Part shown: in pieces, positions 44,092-54,327 of the stretch | Numbering within the stretch: the stretch's first letter is position 1 | Layout of the letters: each line of letters begins with the position of its first letter | The notes under the pieces: model-generated | Databases searched by the model: none | Seen by the model: only the letters and a program-made list of their open reading frames with translations | What the model was told of the DNA's origin: nothing | DNA from: Corynespora cassiicola | Lineage: Eukaryota; Ascomycota; Dothideomycetes; Pleosporales; Corynesporascaceae | Direction: 5' to 3' | DNA: 64,000 nt | Assembly (NCBI GenBank): GCA_022059125.1 | Contig: JAEUWY010000008.1 | Span: 1,736,001-1,800,000, forward strand | Program-made: the position numbers and the translations under genes

Positions 44092-45713
44092 ATGCTCTCC
44101 CCCAGTACGATCCTAGCGGCAGGCATCCTGCTGACCCTCATCCTCTATCATCGCCGACGACGCTCGCCGCTCCCCCCTGGCCCTCCCCGCCTCCCCCTCA
44201 TCGGCAACTTGCATCAGGCCCCCAAGAAGACCCCATGGCTGACCTTCCAATCCTGGGTCCGCCAATACGGTCCGCTCGTAAGCCTAGACATGGGGGGCCA
44301 AATCGTGATCCTGGTTGGTTCCTACGAGACGGCCAAGGACCTGCTTGATAAGCGCGCCAGCATCTACAGCTCGCGCCCGCGCATGGTGTTTGGCTTTGAG
44401 CTCGTGTGCAAAGGGTTGCACCTCATGTTGCGCCCGTATGGGGAGGAGTTCTTGGCGCATCAGAGGTTGGAGGCGCCCGTGCTGAGTCCGAGGGCGAGCG
44501 CGACGTATATGCCCATTCAGGATGTGGAGAGTTTGGCGTTGGTCAAGAGGTTGATGGGGGATGGGGATCTTGCAGAGTTGTTGGAGGTGTATGTCTGACT
44601 TTTTTTTTTTTTCCTCTTGATACTGTCTCATGTCTTTTTCATTTTCTTTCTTCTGTGGCTGATTTGGTGCTTTATGAATGTAGGTTTACGACTAGTACCA
44701 TGTATTCGCTCGCATATGGCCAGAGGATCCTGACGGGCAAAGAGTGGCAGGTCAAGACTGCGCATGAAGTGCTTGACAACTTTGTGCAGGCTTTCCAAGT
44801 AGGCACCTGGATTGTGGATGCACTGCCTTTTCTCAAGCACCTGCCCAAGGCACCTTGGACGAAGACTGCCGAAGCGTGGCATGAGTTGCCGGATAAGCTG
44901 TTCAAAGCGGACTATGAAGCTGCTCTAGAGAGGAAATCTTGGAACTGGACCAAAGAGTTTAAGAACAGCAAGGAAGCAGAGGGCATGAGTGAGAAAGAAC
45001 TCAGATGGGAACTTGGAGTTTTGGTTGCAGCAGGGATCGAGACGACCATGACGACCATGCGAATCGCTATCCTAGCCCTTTTGCAGCACCCACATGTCAT
45101 AGAAAAGGCTCAGAAAGAACTGGATAATATGGTTGGGAATGATAGGTTGCCAGGCTATGATGATTTGGAGAGACTTCCGTACCTGCAAGCTATCCTGGAG
45201 GAGAATTTTCGCTGGCGACACATCGCACCATGTGGGATCCCACATGCTACGACCAAAGACGATCATTACAACGGTTATTTTATTCCCAAAGGCTCGACCA
45301 TCGTTCCCATGTTTAAGTCTATGCGGGAAGATGAAACTCTGTTCGATGCGCCTTGGGAGTTTCGCCCTGAACGCTGGCTGGGAAAGACCCAAATCAACAA
45401 CTGGGGGTATGGTAGGCGCGTCTGTCCAGGCCGCTTCATCGCAAAGAACAGTCTAGGCATCGCTCTTGCGAGAATACTATGGACTTTTAACGTCAACTGG
45501 GAGGATGGAAAACAAGCCGATGTCGACGAGAGTTTCTTCGTGGATGGGGTTGTTTCGGCTCCGATGCCTTTTCAGGCTGTTTTTGAGCCGAGAAGTGAGA
45601 AGCATCGGATGATTGTTGAGAGAGAGCATGACAATGCAGACAAAGATGTCGATAGTCTCCTTGAGAAGGTGCATACGAAGCAGATTGCAGCGGGTCTGAA
45701 TCCGTGTGTATAA
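44092..45713 (+). CDS. Cytochrome P450 monooxygenase
   Basis: Two exons, 44092-44588 and 44684-45713; the 95-nt intron has donor GTATGT; 508 aa. The N-terminal membrane anchor (LAAGILLTLILY) is followed by the proline hinge PLPPGPPRLPLIGN. I-helix A-A-G-I-E-T-T, K-helix E-N-F-R, and the heme loop W-G-Y-G-R-R-V-C-P-G are intact, with Trp where Phe is usual. It resembles the microsomal fungal P450s of the O-methylsterigmatocystin-oxidoreductase type; the substrate is unknown and no biosynthetic partners flank it. The TIR transposon starts nine bases after the stop codon, so its native 3' UTR has been displaced. Confidence 0.9.
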
Positions 45714-45722
45714 AGTCTTATA

Positions 45723-45784
45723 ACGTATTCCACAAGCGAGCGGCGCACACAAGCGAGCGGCGCACCTCCTAACTACCCCAGCAC
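45723..45784 (+). repeat. Left terminal inverted repeat
   Basis: Starts ACGTATTCC, then two tandem copies of a 17-mer (ACAAGCGAGCGGCGCAC) and a 19-bp tail. It matches the right TIR except TT/AA near the outer end and two G-to-A-type transitions in the tail. Confidence 0.85.
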
Positions 45785-47215
45785 CTACGCAACCACCTAC
45801 TCAACCACCTTAAGAAAATACTGTAATAACTTAATACAAGAAGTAACTACAGTAGTTATACTGTTATTTTGCACGTATAAAAATTGTGTCTTTATTTTTT
45901 ATAGCGCGTGCAGCGCGCTTTTAACTGCCGGCTGCTACTAAAGCGAGCTACTTTCTTACGCCTCTTTTTATTTAATTACTTTTTAACGTCTTTTTAAGCT
46001 ACAATTTTAGTTTTTTTAGCTTTTATTAAAGTTTTTTACTATTAAATTTACTTTTTATTTCGCTGCCTACACTGCGTAGCAGCTTTATTAGTTTTTTTAA
46101 AATTTTTAATTCGGCTCTGAAGCAACACAGCTAAATAAGCTATTATTTTAACTTTTTTTTTAAACTAACTAAAAGCTTTAATAATAAAAATAGATAATAA
46201 GTTTTTATAACTTCTAATTTTATTATAAATTAATATTAATTAAGCTTTTAGCTTATATGCGTTACTTAATATTTTAATTTTTTACTAAATAGTTTTAAAA
46301 AAAACTAGTATAAATATATATAGTTTTATATTAAACTTTAATAGTACTATTTCTAAGTTATATAAAACTACTTTTATTTTTTAAAAGTTTACGTGTATAT
46401 TATTTTTTATAAAAAATTATTTAAAAGCTTTTTTAAAAGTTAGTAAAAAAATAATTTTATTAATATAGTTAATATAATCGCGTGCTAAGCTAAAGATTTT
46501 ATTACTATACGCCTGCTTTAAAAGTAAAAAGCACTTTATATTAAAAAACTAGAAAAAGTATAATAAATATAGAAATATATAAAAAGTAATAATTTTACTT
46601 GCTTTACAGAGATTCTAAAAAACTAAAAAATTATAGTTTTTATAGCTATTAATAATAAGTAGTTAGTACGTTTCTACTGTACAGCTTTATATATAAATAT
46701 TAAAATACTTTAGCTAATTTATATTTAGTTTATTTATTATTTAGTCTGTTTTGCTAAGCGATATACACTAACTAAATAAAATATTATTATTTTTATATTA
46801 TATAGAAAAATAGTACTTACCCGCAAAAATAATAAAAAAAAAAATTATTTAGCTGTACGCGTTAATTCTTTAAATTACTATAACTTATTTATAATTATTT
46901 AGCTAAGTATTTTTAGATTAATTTTGTTTTTTTAAAGCTGTAACTACTAATTAAGCTAAAATTACGTTTATTATAAAGCCTATTTTATTAAAGTTATATA
47001 TATTTTTATTAATAATACTGTACTTTTTTTTATATAATACAGTAACTTAAACTAAAAGCTAATAATTTTAGAATTTTTATATAGAACGTGCTAGTAATTC
47101 TGCTAGTAAGTTAATTAAACTTAAAAGTTTAGCTAATACTTAATAAAGTTACTAAACTAGTTAATACTAATATAGCCCGCCTCTTACGTAGTAAGTAATT
47201 AATTAGTTATATTAT
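45785..47215. other. AT-rich RIP-type relic, left part
   Basis: About 1.4 kb of nearly pure A/T with residual C mostly before T, C or G. CpA and TpG are rare. No coding frame survives. Confidence 0.8.
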
Positions 47216-47220
47216 ATATA
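47216..47220. repeat. Target-site duplication ATATA, left
   Basis: Matches 54032-54036 exactly; five bases is the usual Ty3/Gypsy duplication size. Confidence 0.9.
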
Positions 47221-47590
47221 TGTTAAGGCTGTGCTACAGGCTATGAGCGAGGCTAGGGAGCAAGTAGCTGCTTGGGTTGATTCTCGGGGATAAGTACTGG
47301 TAGGGTCACGTGAGTGAAACGATGTGCGATATGCTGTACGGGTCTCCGTGTTGGCAGATAGAGCACGATAGGTTGATAGTCAATTCCAAACGATAGATTT
47401 GCTAACAAGGTGAACACAATTGTAGAGTACAATTGTGTGGACTATATACATGTGCCTGAGGCTTCTGCTCAGTACTGCTCAGTTGCTCAGTACTGCTGAG
47501 CGGACTGATCAACTGAGCACGTCACGTGACCAGCCATGGCGGTGCGACCCTGTCGGCCCCGTCATTGGCCCACGTTTGTGGCTCATAACA
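47221..47590 (-). repeat. 3' LTR (left copy)
   Basis: 370 bp, TGTTA..TAACA ends. It contains a TATATA on the minus strand, a GTCACGTGAC palindrome (47521-47530), another CACGTG (47307-47312), and overlapping GCTCAGT/ACTGAGC inverted repeats. It lies immediately upstream of the antisense ORF. Confidence 0.97.
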
Positions 47591-47603
47591 CTATCCCCCC
47601 TCT
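47591..47603 (-). other. Polypurine tract
   Basis: On the minus strand AGAGGGGGGATAG abuts the 3' LTR. This is the expected plus-strand primer position. Confidence 0.85.
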
Positions 47604-47631
47604 AGCCTAGCTCGGTCCTCTGAGCTAACAT

Positions 47632-48243
47632 ATGACGCGCGGGTTTCCCTCGTTGCTGCCCACTTTCGCAACGATGCCTAAAACACCAACAGTCTCCAGT
47701 ACCGTCCGCCGTCATCGCCTAGCTGATTTTGTCGAGGCCGTAGGAGAAGTCATGGTTCAAAAGTGTTCGACTTGCGTAAAGCATAAACGAGTGTGTAAGG
47801 TGCATGTTCGTTCCGGAAAGTGCAGTGAGTGTCTGCATCGCGGGCAGCGGTGCAACATTCGCGTTACTCAGTCCGAGTTCCAGCGTCTTGCTAAGGAGAA
47901 AGAGAAATTGCGACAACAGATAAAGGAGTCGCGCGAAGCGCAGGATGCGGCTGTGAAAGCGCATGAAAAGGCCTTGGAGGACTTGCAGGTGGCGAGAGCC
48001 AAAGAAGAGCGGCTTCGTCAACAGATGGACTTGCTCGATCGTCGTGCGGAGGAGGCCATATCGGTGGAGGAACGAGACCTGGAGGAGCAAGAGCAGCGGG
48101 AACGCGAGGCGTTGTCCGAAGTTCTTACTTTCGACGGTCCTTCCGAGGGTCTTGCTCTTAACCTTTCTCCGAGCACTTGGAGCGCTATCGAGGGTTTTCC
48201 CGACAACTTCTGGGAAGTACCCGTGTCGTCCGCTGGTCCCTAA
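47632..48243 (+). CDS. Antisense ORF of the retroelement: Zn2Cys6-like zinc cluster plus coiled coil
   Basis: 203 aa from ATG 47632 (or 161 + 28 more from the internal Met at 47674). It is encoded opposite to gag-pol, between the 3' LTR and pol, overlapping the pol 3' end tail-to-tail by 59 bp. Cysteine spacing is C-x2-C-x6-C-x8-C-x2-C-x6-C, an exact fit to the fungal Gal4-type binuclear cluster, with Lys/Arg in the first loop. A ~90-residue charged coiled coil follows (repeated E/K/Q/L heptads), then an acidic C-terminus ending [12 protein letters not shown], reminiscent of an activation region. It could regulate the LTR, transposition or host genes; none of this is shown by sequence. Confidence 0.75.
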   Translation: MTRGFPSLLPTFATMPKTPTVSSTVRRHRLADFVEAVGEVMVQKCSTCVKHKRVCKVHVRSGKCSECLHRGQRCNIRVTQSEFQRLAKEKEKLRQQIKESREAQDAAVKAHEKALEDLQVARAKEERLRQQMDLLDRRAEEAISVEERDLEEQEQREREALSEVLTFDGPSEGLALNLSPSTWSAIEGFPDNFWEVPVSSAGP

Positions 48244-51200
48244 GTGTTTGGTCGTGTACGATGTGTCGCCTTTCTTCGGGTATGTTTTCTTTGATTACCC
48301 CTGTGTAGTAGTGGAGGTGATTTCGTCTTCGGCTTTCCTTGAGTAGTCGCTGACAGTTCTTCAGGTTTCGTTCTGGTTCCCAAGTGTTTTCCGAATCTGG
48401 GTATCCTTTCCATTTGACCAACCATTCCTGTGCGAAGTGGTTGTCGCGGAATTCGTCTCGTCCTATCTCGCGGTAGCCTACTAGCGCTTCTACTTCGAAT
48501 TCGACTTCTTCTTCCGTCTCGTAATGGAAGTGTTCTTGGACTGGTGTTTCGGCGTCGGCAGGTTCCAATAGTGACACATGGAACACTGGGTGTATTCTAG
48601 CATTGGCAGGGAGTTGGAGTTTATAGTTGACTGGTCCCTTTCGTTCTAGAATCAAAAATGGTCCGACCTTGACGTGATCCAATTTCTTGCTTGGTCGTGT
48701 CGTTCGAAGATTTTTCGTGAGAAGATACACTTTATCCCCCCTCTTTAGCTGAGGTGCCATTTTTCGTTTCTGGTTGACATAAGAAATGGTCTTGCGTTGT
48801 GCTGTCTCGATATTCTTTCGTAATTGTTCGTGAAGTTCTCGTAATTCTCCCGATTTGTCCATTGCTTGACTTGCAACTGGCTTGATTCGTTCTTCCTTAA
48901 TCCTTGGTAATAGGAGATTTGGGTGTGTCCCGTGTAATGCATAATAAGGAGATTGCTTCGTCGTTACTGATTCTCTGTTGTTGAATGCGAGTTGTGCCAT
49001 GGGTAGTAGTGATACCCAATTATTTTGTTTTTGGTTGCTATACATCCGTAGGTATGTTTTCATGGTCTGGTTTGTTCTTTCTGTTTGACCGTCTGTCTGT
49101 GGATGGTATGCCGTTGATAATTTTCTTTTAATTCCGATGGCTGACATCAGTGTCGTCCAGTAGTTTGATGTGAAGAGTTTGTCTCTGTCGCTGATGATTG
49201 ATTGAGGCAATCCGTGATACCTAACTACGCGATCCAGAATAACCTGTGCTAGTTCCGGCGCAGTGTAGTTGTCTCTAAATGGAATCATTTCTGCGTATTT
49301 CGTGAATCTGTCCACAACCACTAGGATGGCATTGTAGGGTACTCTGGAAACCGGGTCGTGAGACGTTGGTAATCCGGTGACAAAGTCCATAGCAATGTCT
49401 GTCCATGGTTTGTCTGGTATTTCTACAGCTTGTAGTTCTCCATATTGAGCGTGTGTACTGTGCTTGTTCTTTTGACATGTTGTGCATTTCTTGATGAACT
49501 TCGCTACTTTGTCTTTCAATCCAGGGATGTCGTACGTTCGTTGTATCAGTTTGATCGTTTGTTCGACACCTGGGTGTCCGTGCAACGGATCTTCGTGATA
49601 CTGCTGGATGATGGTTTGATGAAGTTCTTCTGGTACTTGTTGATGTACTGTCATGATAAGATTGATGCTGCGTGCTGGCCCTAAAGTGCCGTCTGGCGCT
49701 TGCTTGAGGATAGCAGCTTCGTTCGTTGACTTGGTTCCTGCGATGTCCGTCCTTCGACTCAGAGCATCTGCTCTTCCATTTTCTTTGCCTGGTGTGTAGA
49801 CAATCTTGAATTTGTACTGTCCTAGTTCTTCACTCCATCTGGTATGTCGTCGGTCTAATGGTTTGGTTGTCGTGAATGTCATTAGATTCTTGTGGTCCGA
49901 GTATACCGTGAGTTCTGAACAGCTTTCTGCGTAGATTCTCCAATGCTTGAGAGAGTCTATGATGGCAAGTAATTCCTTGTCGTGAACATCGTAGTTTTCT
50001 TCAGCTCCGCTGAACTTTCTCGAATAGTAGGCAATCGGGTGCCATTTGCCTTCTTTTTCTTGACTGATGCATGCTCCCATTGCTAGGTCTGATGCGTCTG
50101 TTTCCATGCGTAAGGGTTTTCCACTGGTGAAAGATATGAGAACCGGTGGTGATATGCTTGCTTCTTTGAGTGTCTCAAAGGCTTGTTGTTGGTCTGTATC
50201 CCACTTAAATGGTACATCTTTTCTTGTTAATTTGGTGAGTGGTAGTGCCTTTTCTGAGTAGTGATCGATGAACTGCCTGTTGAAGTTGCAGAATCCTAAG
50301 AAGGATTGTATGTCCTTGACGTTCTTTGGCGTAGGCCAGTTCTTGACTACTTCAATTTTCTTTGGACTGATCTTGACTCCGTGTCTTCCCACAATGTGTC
50401 CTAAGAATTCAACTTCTTCTTTGTGGAATTCACATTTCTCTGGTTTGAGTCGTAGTCCTGCTTTTCCCAAACATTCCAGTACTGTTCGTACGTGCTGGAC
50501 GTGTTCCTTGAGGTCCTTGGAAAAGACTAGGATGTCATCTAGGTATGCGATGACGAATATGTCTAGGTGTGCTCTCAACACGTTGTTGATGAGTGCCTGA
50601 CATGTCGCAGGTGCGTTGGTAAGACCGAATGGCATTACAAGATATTCATAGTGCCCATACCGCGTCCGGAATGCCGTCTTCCATTCTTCACCTTTCTTCA
50701 TGCGTATCAAGTTGTACGCGCCTCGGAGATCTAAGGCTGTAAATATCTGTGCTCCAGATAGCCTATCTCTGAGCTCTTGAATGTTCGGTAGTGGATATCT
50801 GTTCTTGATCGTGATGTTGTTGAGTTTCCTAAAATCCACACATAACCGTAGGGATCCATCTTTCTTGGGAACAAAGATGATCGGGTATCCCGCCTCTGAC
50901 GTTGATTCGCGTATGAATCCTTTCTTGAGGTTTTCATCGAGGTATGCTCGTAACGATACGAGTTCTTTTTCCGTTAGACTGTAGATGGGCTCGAAAGTCG
51001 GATGCTTTCCTTCCTGAAGGGCTATTTCGCAGTCCCAGGGCTGATGCTTAGGTAACGCTCTGTCGTCTACCTCTTCTCGAAAGAGTGGTTCCCATTTGCT
51101 GTACTCTTCGGGGATTACAGGAGTTGCGCGAGTTGTCTCCAAATCTCTCACTTCTTTGTCCGGTGGCTCCTTGTCGGATCTGGTGGAGTCGACCTTTCTT

Positions 51201-51712
51201 CTTGAAAGCGTCTTAGTCGATCCCTTGCTGCCTATGTTATTCAGCGTGATCTCATCTACCATCGAACGCTGCCGATGCGTAGGTCCCGATGCGATGGCGC
51301 ACTCGCATCCTATGAACGAAAGCTTCTTTTTCGCCCAGTCGATATATGGGTTATGCTTTCTGAACCATGGAAGTCCTAAAATGACGTCGTGGATGGCCGT
51401 GCCCATGATGTCGAAGGAGATCTCTTCCTGGTGTCCCTGGATGTCCATGATGGTCGTGGCTTCTTGATCCATCAATGCTTTTCCTGGCATCTTCCTTCCA
51501 GTTGCCGTGTGGAGGAAATAGGGTCGCTCGTGGGCATGCGTTCTTGCCTTACTACGCTTTACAGCCTGCTGTGAAAGGTAGTTGCGCTGAGCCCCTGTGT
51601 CTAATAATGCCTTCATCCAGTATCCATTAAGCTTGACAGGTAGCTTGACTAAGTTCTCTGAGTTGGTAGCGCACAATGCCTTGGGTCGATCCCAGGCGCT
51701 AAGTGCTGTCCT
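48185..51712 (-). CDS. pol: Pol polyprotein (protease, RT, RNase H, integrase, chromodomain), expressed by -1 frameshift
   Basis: The frame is open from the slippery site to 48185, 1,175 codons, and no ATG is suitably placed at its start. In order: aspartic protease L-L-D-T-G-A; RT with [19 protein letters not shown] and Y-L-D-D-I-L-V-F; RNase H with T-D-A-S-D; integrase with an HHCC zinc site (HPG..C-x2-C) and the D,D-35-E core ([28 protein letters not shown]); C-terminal chromodomain [18 protein letters not shown]. All catalytic residues visible are intact. Chromodomain integrases target heterochromatin marks in other chromoviruses, which agrees with its landing in a RIP-ed repeat. Confidence 0.96.
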   Translation of the reverse strand, partial: RTALSAWDRPKALCATNSENLVKLPVKLNGYWMKALLDTGAQRNYLSQQAVKRSKARTHAHERPYFLHTATGRKMPGKALMDQEATTIMDIQGHQEEISFDIMGTAIHDVILGLPWFRKHNPYIDWAKKKLSFIGCECAIASGPTHRQRSMVDEITLNNIGSKGSTKTLSRRKVDSTRSDKEPPDKEVRDLETTRATPVIPEEYSKWEPLFREEVDDRALPKHQPWDCEIALQEGKHPTFEPIYSLTEKELVSLRAYLDENLKKGFIRESTSEAGYPIIFVPKKDGSLRLCVDFRKLNNITIKNRYPLPNIQELRDRLSGAQIFTALDLRGAYNLIRMKKGEEWKTAFRTRYGHYEYLVMPFGLTNAPATCQALINNVLRAHLDIFVIAYLDDILVFSKDLKEHVQHVRTVLECLGKAGLRLKPEKCEFHKEEVEFLGHIVGRHGVKISPKKIEVVKNWPTPKNVKDIQSFLGFCNFNRQFIDHYSEKALPLTKLTRKDVPFKWDTDQQQAFETLKEASISPPVLISFTSGKPLRMETDASDLAMGACISQEKEGKWHPIAYYSRKFSGAEENYDVHDKELLAIIDSLKHWRIYAESCSELTVYSDHKNLMTFTTTKPLDRRHTRWSEELGQYKFKIVYTPGKENGRADALSRRTDIAGTKSTNEAAILKQAPDGTLGPARSINLIMTVHQQVPEELHQTIIQQYHEDPLHGHPGVEQTIKLIQRTYDIPGLKDKVAKFIKKCTTCQKNKHSTHAQYGELQAVEIPDKPWTDIAMDFVTGLPTSHDPVSRVPYNAILVVVDRFTKYAEMIPFRDNYTAPELAQVILDRVVRYHGLPQSIISDRDKLFTSNYWTTLMSAIGIKRKLSTAYHPQTDGQTERTNQTMKTYLRMYSNQKQNNWVSLLPMAQLAFNNRESVTTKQSPYYALHGTHPNLLLPRIKEERIKPVASQAMDKSGELRELHEQLRKNIETAQRKTISYVNQKRKMAPQLKRGDKVYLLTKNLRTTRPSKKLDHVKVGPFLILERKGPVNYKLQLPANARIHPVFHVSLLEPADAETPVQEHFHYETEEEVEFEVEALVGYREIGRDEFRDNHFAQEWLVKWKGYPDSENTWEPERNLKNCQRLLKESRRRNHLHYYTGVIKENIPEERRHIVHDQTLRDQRTTRVLPRSCRENPR

Positions 51713-53643
51713 AAAAAAGACTCGTTGCTGAATCCATACAAGCGTTTCTCATTCCAGTGACGTTCGCAATCATCGTGTAAGCATGTTTGCCAGAGATCTT
51801 GCGTACATCTCCTGTTGACTAGCATGTTCGTTGCGAGTTCTTCAGCTTCGTTCATCCCGGGGAAATGTTGTGATTGTCGTTTGTCCCATAGGTGAGTGTC
51901 GCATACATGTGTCTCGCAGTCGAACCATTGATGTTTGCATTCGCGTGGTTTGGATGGAAACCAGTTTGCGGCCATCTTGTCCGAGTAGTGGATTTGACAT
52001 TGGTCTTCTCGACAAGAGGTCCATGAGTAAGTTACGTGTTTTGGATTCCTTGGGTCTAGGTAGTATTGCAGTTCTTGCGTGTTTCGGCTTCGTAGAGGAC
52101 TTGGAACCGTGTTTGGTTCGCTGTCAGGGTCTGGTAAAACTCCCAGTTTGATTCCTGAATCTGGTTGATTGACTCGTTCCCATGCCTTGGAACTGCGTCG
52201 TTGTCGGCGTTCCTCTGGGTCTTGATTTTCTTTGTCTGAGTCATTGTGCCTCTTTGTCCGTTTGCGCGTTACAGGTGATTCTTCCCGCCATGCGGGCGTT
52301 CTTGTCGAATCTCTCCTGTGTTCCTTAAGAGCTTCGGCCAATTCTTGTATTTCTTCGAGGTCCTTGTTCATCCTGAATCGTGCGAGTTCGGGTGGCGTGC
52401 TGCCATCGCTGTTTCTTTCGAACTCGTAACTGGCGTCGCTTAGATAGTCTTCGTGATCGTGTGCTTCGCGAAAGGCTTCTTCTTCCTCGGGGCTAGGTCC
52501 TTCAAATTTGACTTCTTTAAGGATGCTCCTAGGCTCCGTTTGAGTGCCTTTGTCTTGATACTGAACACAATCGAAGAATCCCTCCGTTTCTCCATGTCGC
52601 AGTGGTTCGCTGTCGCAGATGAATCCCGTTTTCTGGAATCTGTCTACGACGACTTTCCATTCATCGTCTGCGTCGGATTCGTCATCCGGAGTGGTTTGCA
52701 ATACATTTAGCTGTCGAACGACCTTGTTCTTTGATCGACAGTCTCTTGCGATGTGGCCTGTCTTTCCACACGCGTAGCAAGTTATAGCCTTGCCTTTAGG
52801 CTTGTCGTTTCTCTTTTTGTTACCTCCTCGTCCCGCTTCCTGGATATTACCGAGGACCATTGGTTCGTCACCATAGGTGTCACGAGTGAGATGCGTTACC
52901 TTGCGTTCAACTCGTTTACCGGTGTTGGCGTTGTAGTACCCTTTGCCATAGCTTGGTTTGGTACGTTGTCGGTATCGTGGGTTTTGGTCCTGGCGTAATT
53001 CCATACGCAGTTCGTACAGTTTCTGATCGATGTCGATGGACTCATTTATAAGTTGTTCAAGCGTGTCGAGCTGAGCTCCAGAACGCATGAGTTCTTCTTT
53101 GACGTTGGGTTTGAGTCCTTGGCGGTACATCGTCATAAGTGCCTTGTCATCCCATTCCGTGAGGATCGACAGTTGCTGAAATTCGTTGGCGTAGTCAGCA
53201 GCTGAAGCCCGTTGTTTGAGATGTTGGATGTCTCGTCCGGCAATTGTATCCTTGTTGGCGATTCCGAAGACTTGTTTGATCTTCTCCTTGAATTCATCGA
53301 AATCCTCCATCCATTCGTTGACGTCGTCGTTGGCTTCGCCGTCCTTGTACTTGATGAGAGCTGGTTTGATCCATTGAAGTGCTTTGCCTCTCATGTACGT
53401 GGCTGCGAACATGACGCGTTTCTTTTCCTTAACGTTTCCACCTTGGAAGTCGAAGAACAAGTCGAGCTGCAAGAGCCAGTCTTCGAGCTTGCTTCGTTCT
53501 CCATGGTAGAGGTCAGGTGTTGCTACTTTGATAGAATTGTTGTCTGCCGTGTTAGGTTGTACGATTGCACCAGTAGTGGCCTTAGCACCAACAGTGCTAC
53601 TGGTTGGGGTTGAGGGTGCGCGTGATCCTGAAGTGGTACTCAT
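51649..53643 (-). CDS. gag: Gag polyprotein with CCHC zinc knuckle
   Basis: 664 aa; the ATG is 19 bases inside the 5' LTR. The Ty3-type capsid region (~50-200) contains A-x-x-Y-M-R-G-K-A-L-x-W-I and [17 protein letters not shown]. The nucleocapsid knuckle [14 protein letters not shown] lies near residue 290. The long C-terminal extension is charged and rich in Asp, Glu and Arg, larger than in most chromoviruses, with several Cys-x4-Cys/His pairs. The frame ends 61 bases past the slippery heptamer, overlapping pol. Confidence 0.93.
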   Translation of the reverse strand: MSTTSGSRAPSTPTSSTVGAKATTGAIVQPNTADNNSIKVATPDLYHGERSKLEDWLLQLDLFFDFQGGNVKEKKRVMFAATYMRGKALQWIKPALIKYKDGEANDDVNEWMEDFDEFKEKIKQVFGIANKDTIAGRDIQHLKQRASAADYANEFQQLSILTEWDDKALMTMYRQGLKPNVKEELMRSGAQLDTLEQLINESIDIDQKLYELRMELRQDQNPRYRQRTKPSYGKGYYNANTGKRVERKVTHLTRDTYGDEPMVLGNIQEAGRGGNKKRNDKPKGKAITCYACGKTGHIARDCRSKNKVVRQLNVLQTTPDDESDADDEWKVVVDRFQKTGFICDSEPLRHGETEGFFDCVQYQDKGTQTEPRSILKEVKFEGPSPEEEEAFREAHDHEDYLSDASYEFERNSDGSTPPELARFRMNKDLEEIQELAEALKEHRRDSTRTPAWREESPVTRKRTKRHNDSDKENQDPEERRQRRSSKAWERVNQPDSGIKLGVLPDPDSEPNTVPSPLRSRNTQELQYYLDPRNPKHVTYSWTSCREDQCQIHYSDKMAANWFPSKPRECKHQWFDCETHVCDTHLWDKRQSQHFPGMNEAEELATNMLVNRRCTQDLWQTCLHDDCERHWNEKRLYGFSNESFLGQHLAPGIDPRHCALPTQRT
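51712..51718 (-). promoter_or_regulatory. -1 ribosomal frameshift slippery heptamer T TTT TTA
   Basis: In the gag reading frame the bases fall as TCT-TTT-TTA, the X-XXY-YYZ register needed for -1 slippage. The -1 frame is open from here through all of pol. Classical sites of this sequence drive gag-pol shifting in other retroelements. Confidence 0.8.
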
Positions 53644-53651
53644 CTTGAAGG

Positions 53652-53659
53652 GTGTTCAC
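53652..53659 (-). other. Candidate self-primer binding site
   Basis: Two bases inside the 5' LTR the element reads GTGAACAC. No TGG start complementary to a tRNA CCA end is present. The exact complement GTGTTCAC lies in the LTR at 53851-53858, 26-33 nt past the TATATA, where the transcript should begin. This is the arrangement of Tf1-type self-priming. Confidence 0.55.
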
Positions 53660-53661
53660 AA

Positions 53662-54031
53662 TGTTAAGGCTGTGCTACAGGCTATGAGCGAGGCTAGGGA
53701 GCAAGTAGCTGCTTGGGTTGATTCTCGGGGATAAGTACTGGTAGGGTCACGTGAGTGAAACGATGTGCGATATGCTGTACGGGTCTCCGTGTTGGCAGAT
53801 AGAGCACGATAGGTTGATAGTCAATTCCAAACGATAGATTTGCTAACAAGGTGAACACAATTGTAGAGTACAATTGTGTGGACTATATACATGTGCCTGA
53901 GGCTTCTGCTCAGTACTGCTCAGTTGCTCAGTACTGCTGAGCGGACTGATCAACTGAGCACGTCACGTGACCAGCCATGGCGGTGCGACCCTGTCGGCCC
54001 CGTCATTGGCCCACGTTTGTGGCTCATAACA
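53662..54031 (-). repeat. 5' LTR (right copy)
   Basis: Reads as identical to the left copy over 370 bp. The minus-strand TATATA is at 53884-53889; transcription should start about 25-35 nt further, near 53855-53860. Confidence 0.97.
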
Positions 54032-54036
54032 ATATA
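54032..54036. repeat. Target-site duplication ATATA, right
   Basis: Directly abuts the outer end of the 5' LTR. Confidence 0.9.
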
Positions 54037-54327
54037 GTATTTAGTATAAATATAAATTTTTACAAATCTAGCTTAAAAATATAAGTAATAATTACTTTTT
54101 TTTTTAATTTTAGTTAGCTATTTTAAGTTAAGCTAGTAATTATATTACGTAAATTATCTAGCGCGTTAATAACAGACTATAGTTTCTAAAACTCTATAAG
54201 CTTTAGCAGTACGTTATACACTTTAAATTAAGTAATTATTAATAGTTAAAAAAGTAAAAACTACAGAGGCCTCTTTATAAGTTAATTAGAATTCTTTTAG
54301 TAGTGGTATTATAAGTGTAAGTGGTGT
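54037..54327. other. AT-rich RIP-type relic, right part
   Basis: About 290 bp of the same composition. It continues the left relic once the retroelement and its target duplication are removed. Confidence 0.8.

Larger units (their letters stand above)
47221..54031 (-). mobile_element. Intact Ty3/Gypsy chromovirus LTR retrotransposon, 6,811 bp
   Basis: Element orientation is minus: 5' LTR 53662-54031, candidate primer site, gag, -1 shift, pol (protease, RT, RNase H, integrase, chromodomain), polypurine tract, 3' LTR 47221-47590. It is flanked by ATATA direct repeats (47216-47220 and 54032-54036). LTRs are 370 bp, start TG and end CA, and I find no difference between them. All frames are open. 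It also carries an antisense ORF. Chromodomain and non-tRNA priming place it nearest the Tf1/sushi group (inference). A young, probably active copy. Confidence 0.95.

Noticed and set aside
44092..45713. Secondary-metabolite cluster around the P450
   Set aside because: No synthase, transporter or tailoring enzyme flanks it; the neighbours are a mini-Mex67 gene and transposons.
51674..51676. TTG at 51676 as an independent start for pol
   Set aside because: The pol frame is open further upstream to the slippery heptamer, and non-ATG initiation is less likely than the -1 shift.
53640..53661. tRNA primer-binding site next to the 5' LTR
   Set aside because: No TGG at the expected position; the sequence is instead complementary to the predicted RNA 5' end.
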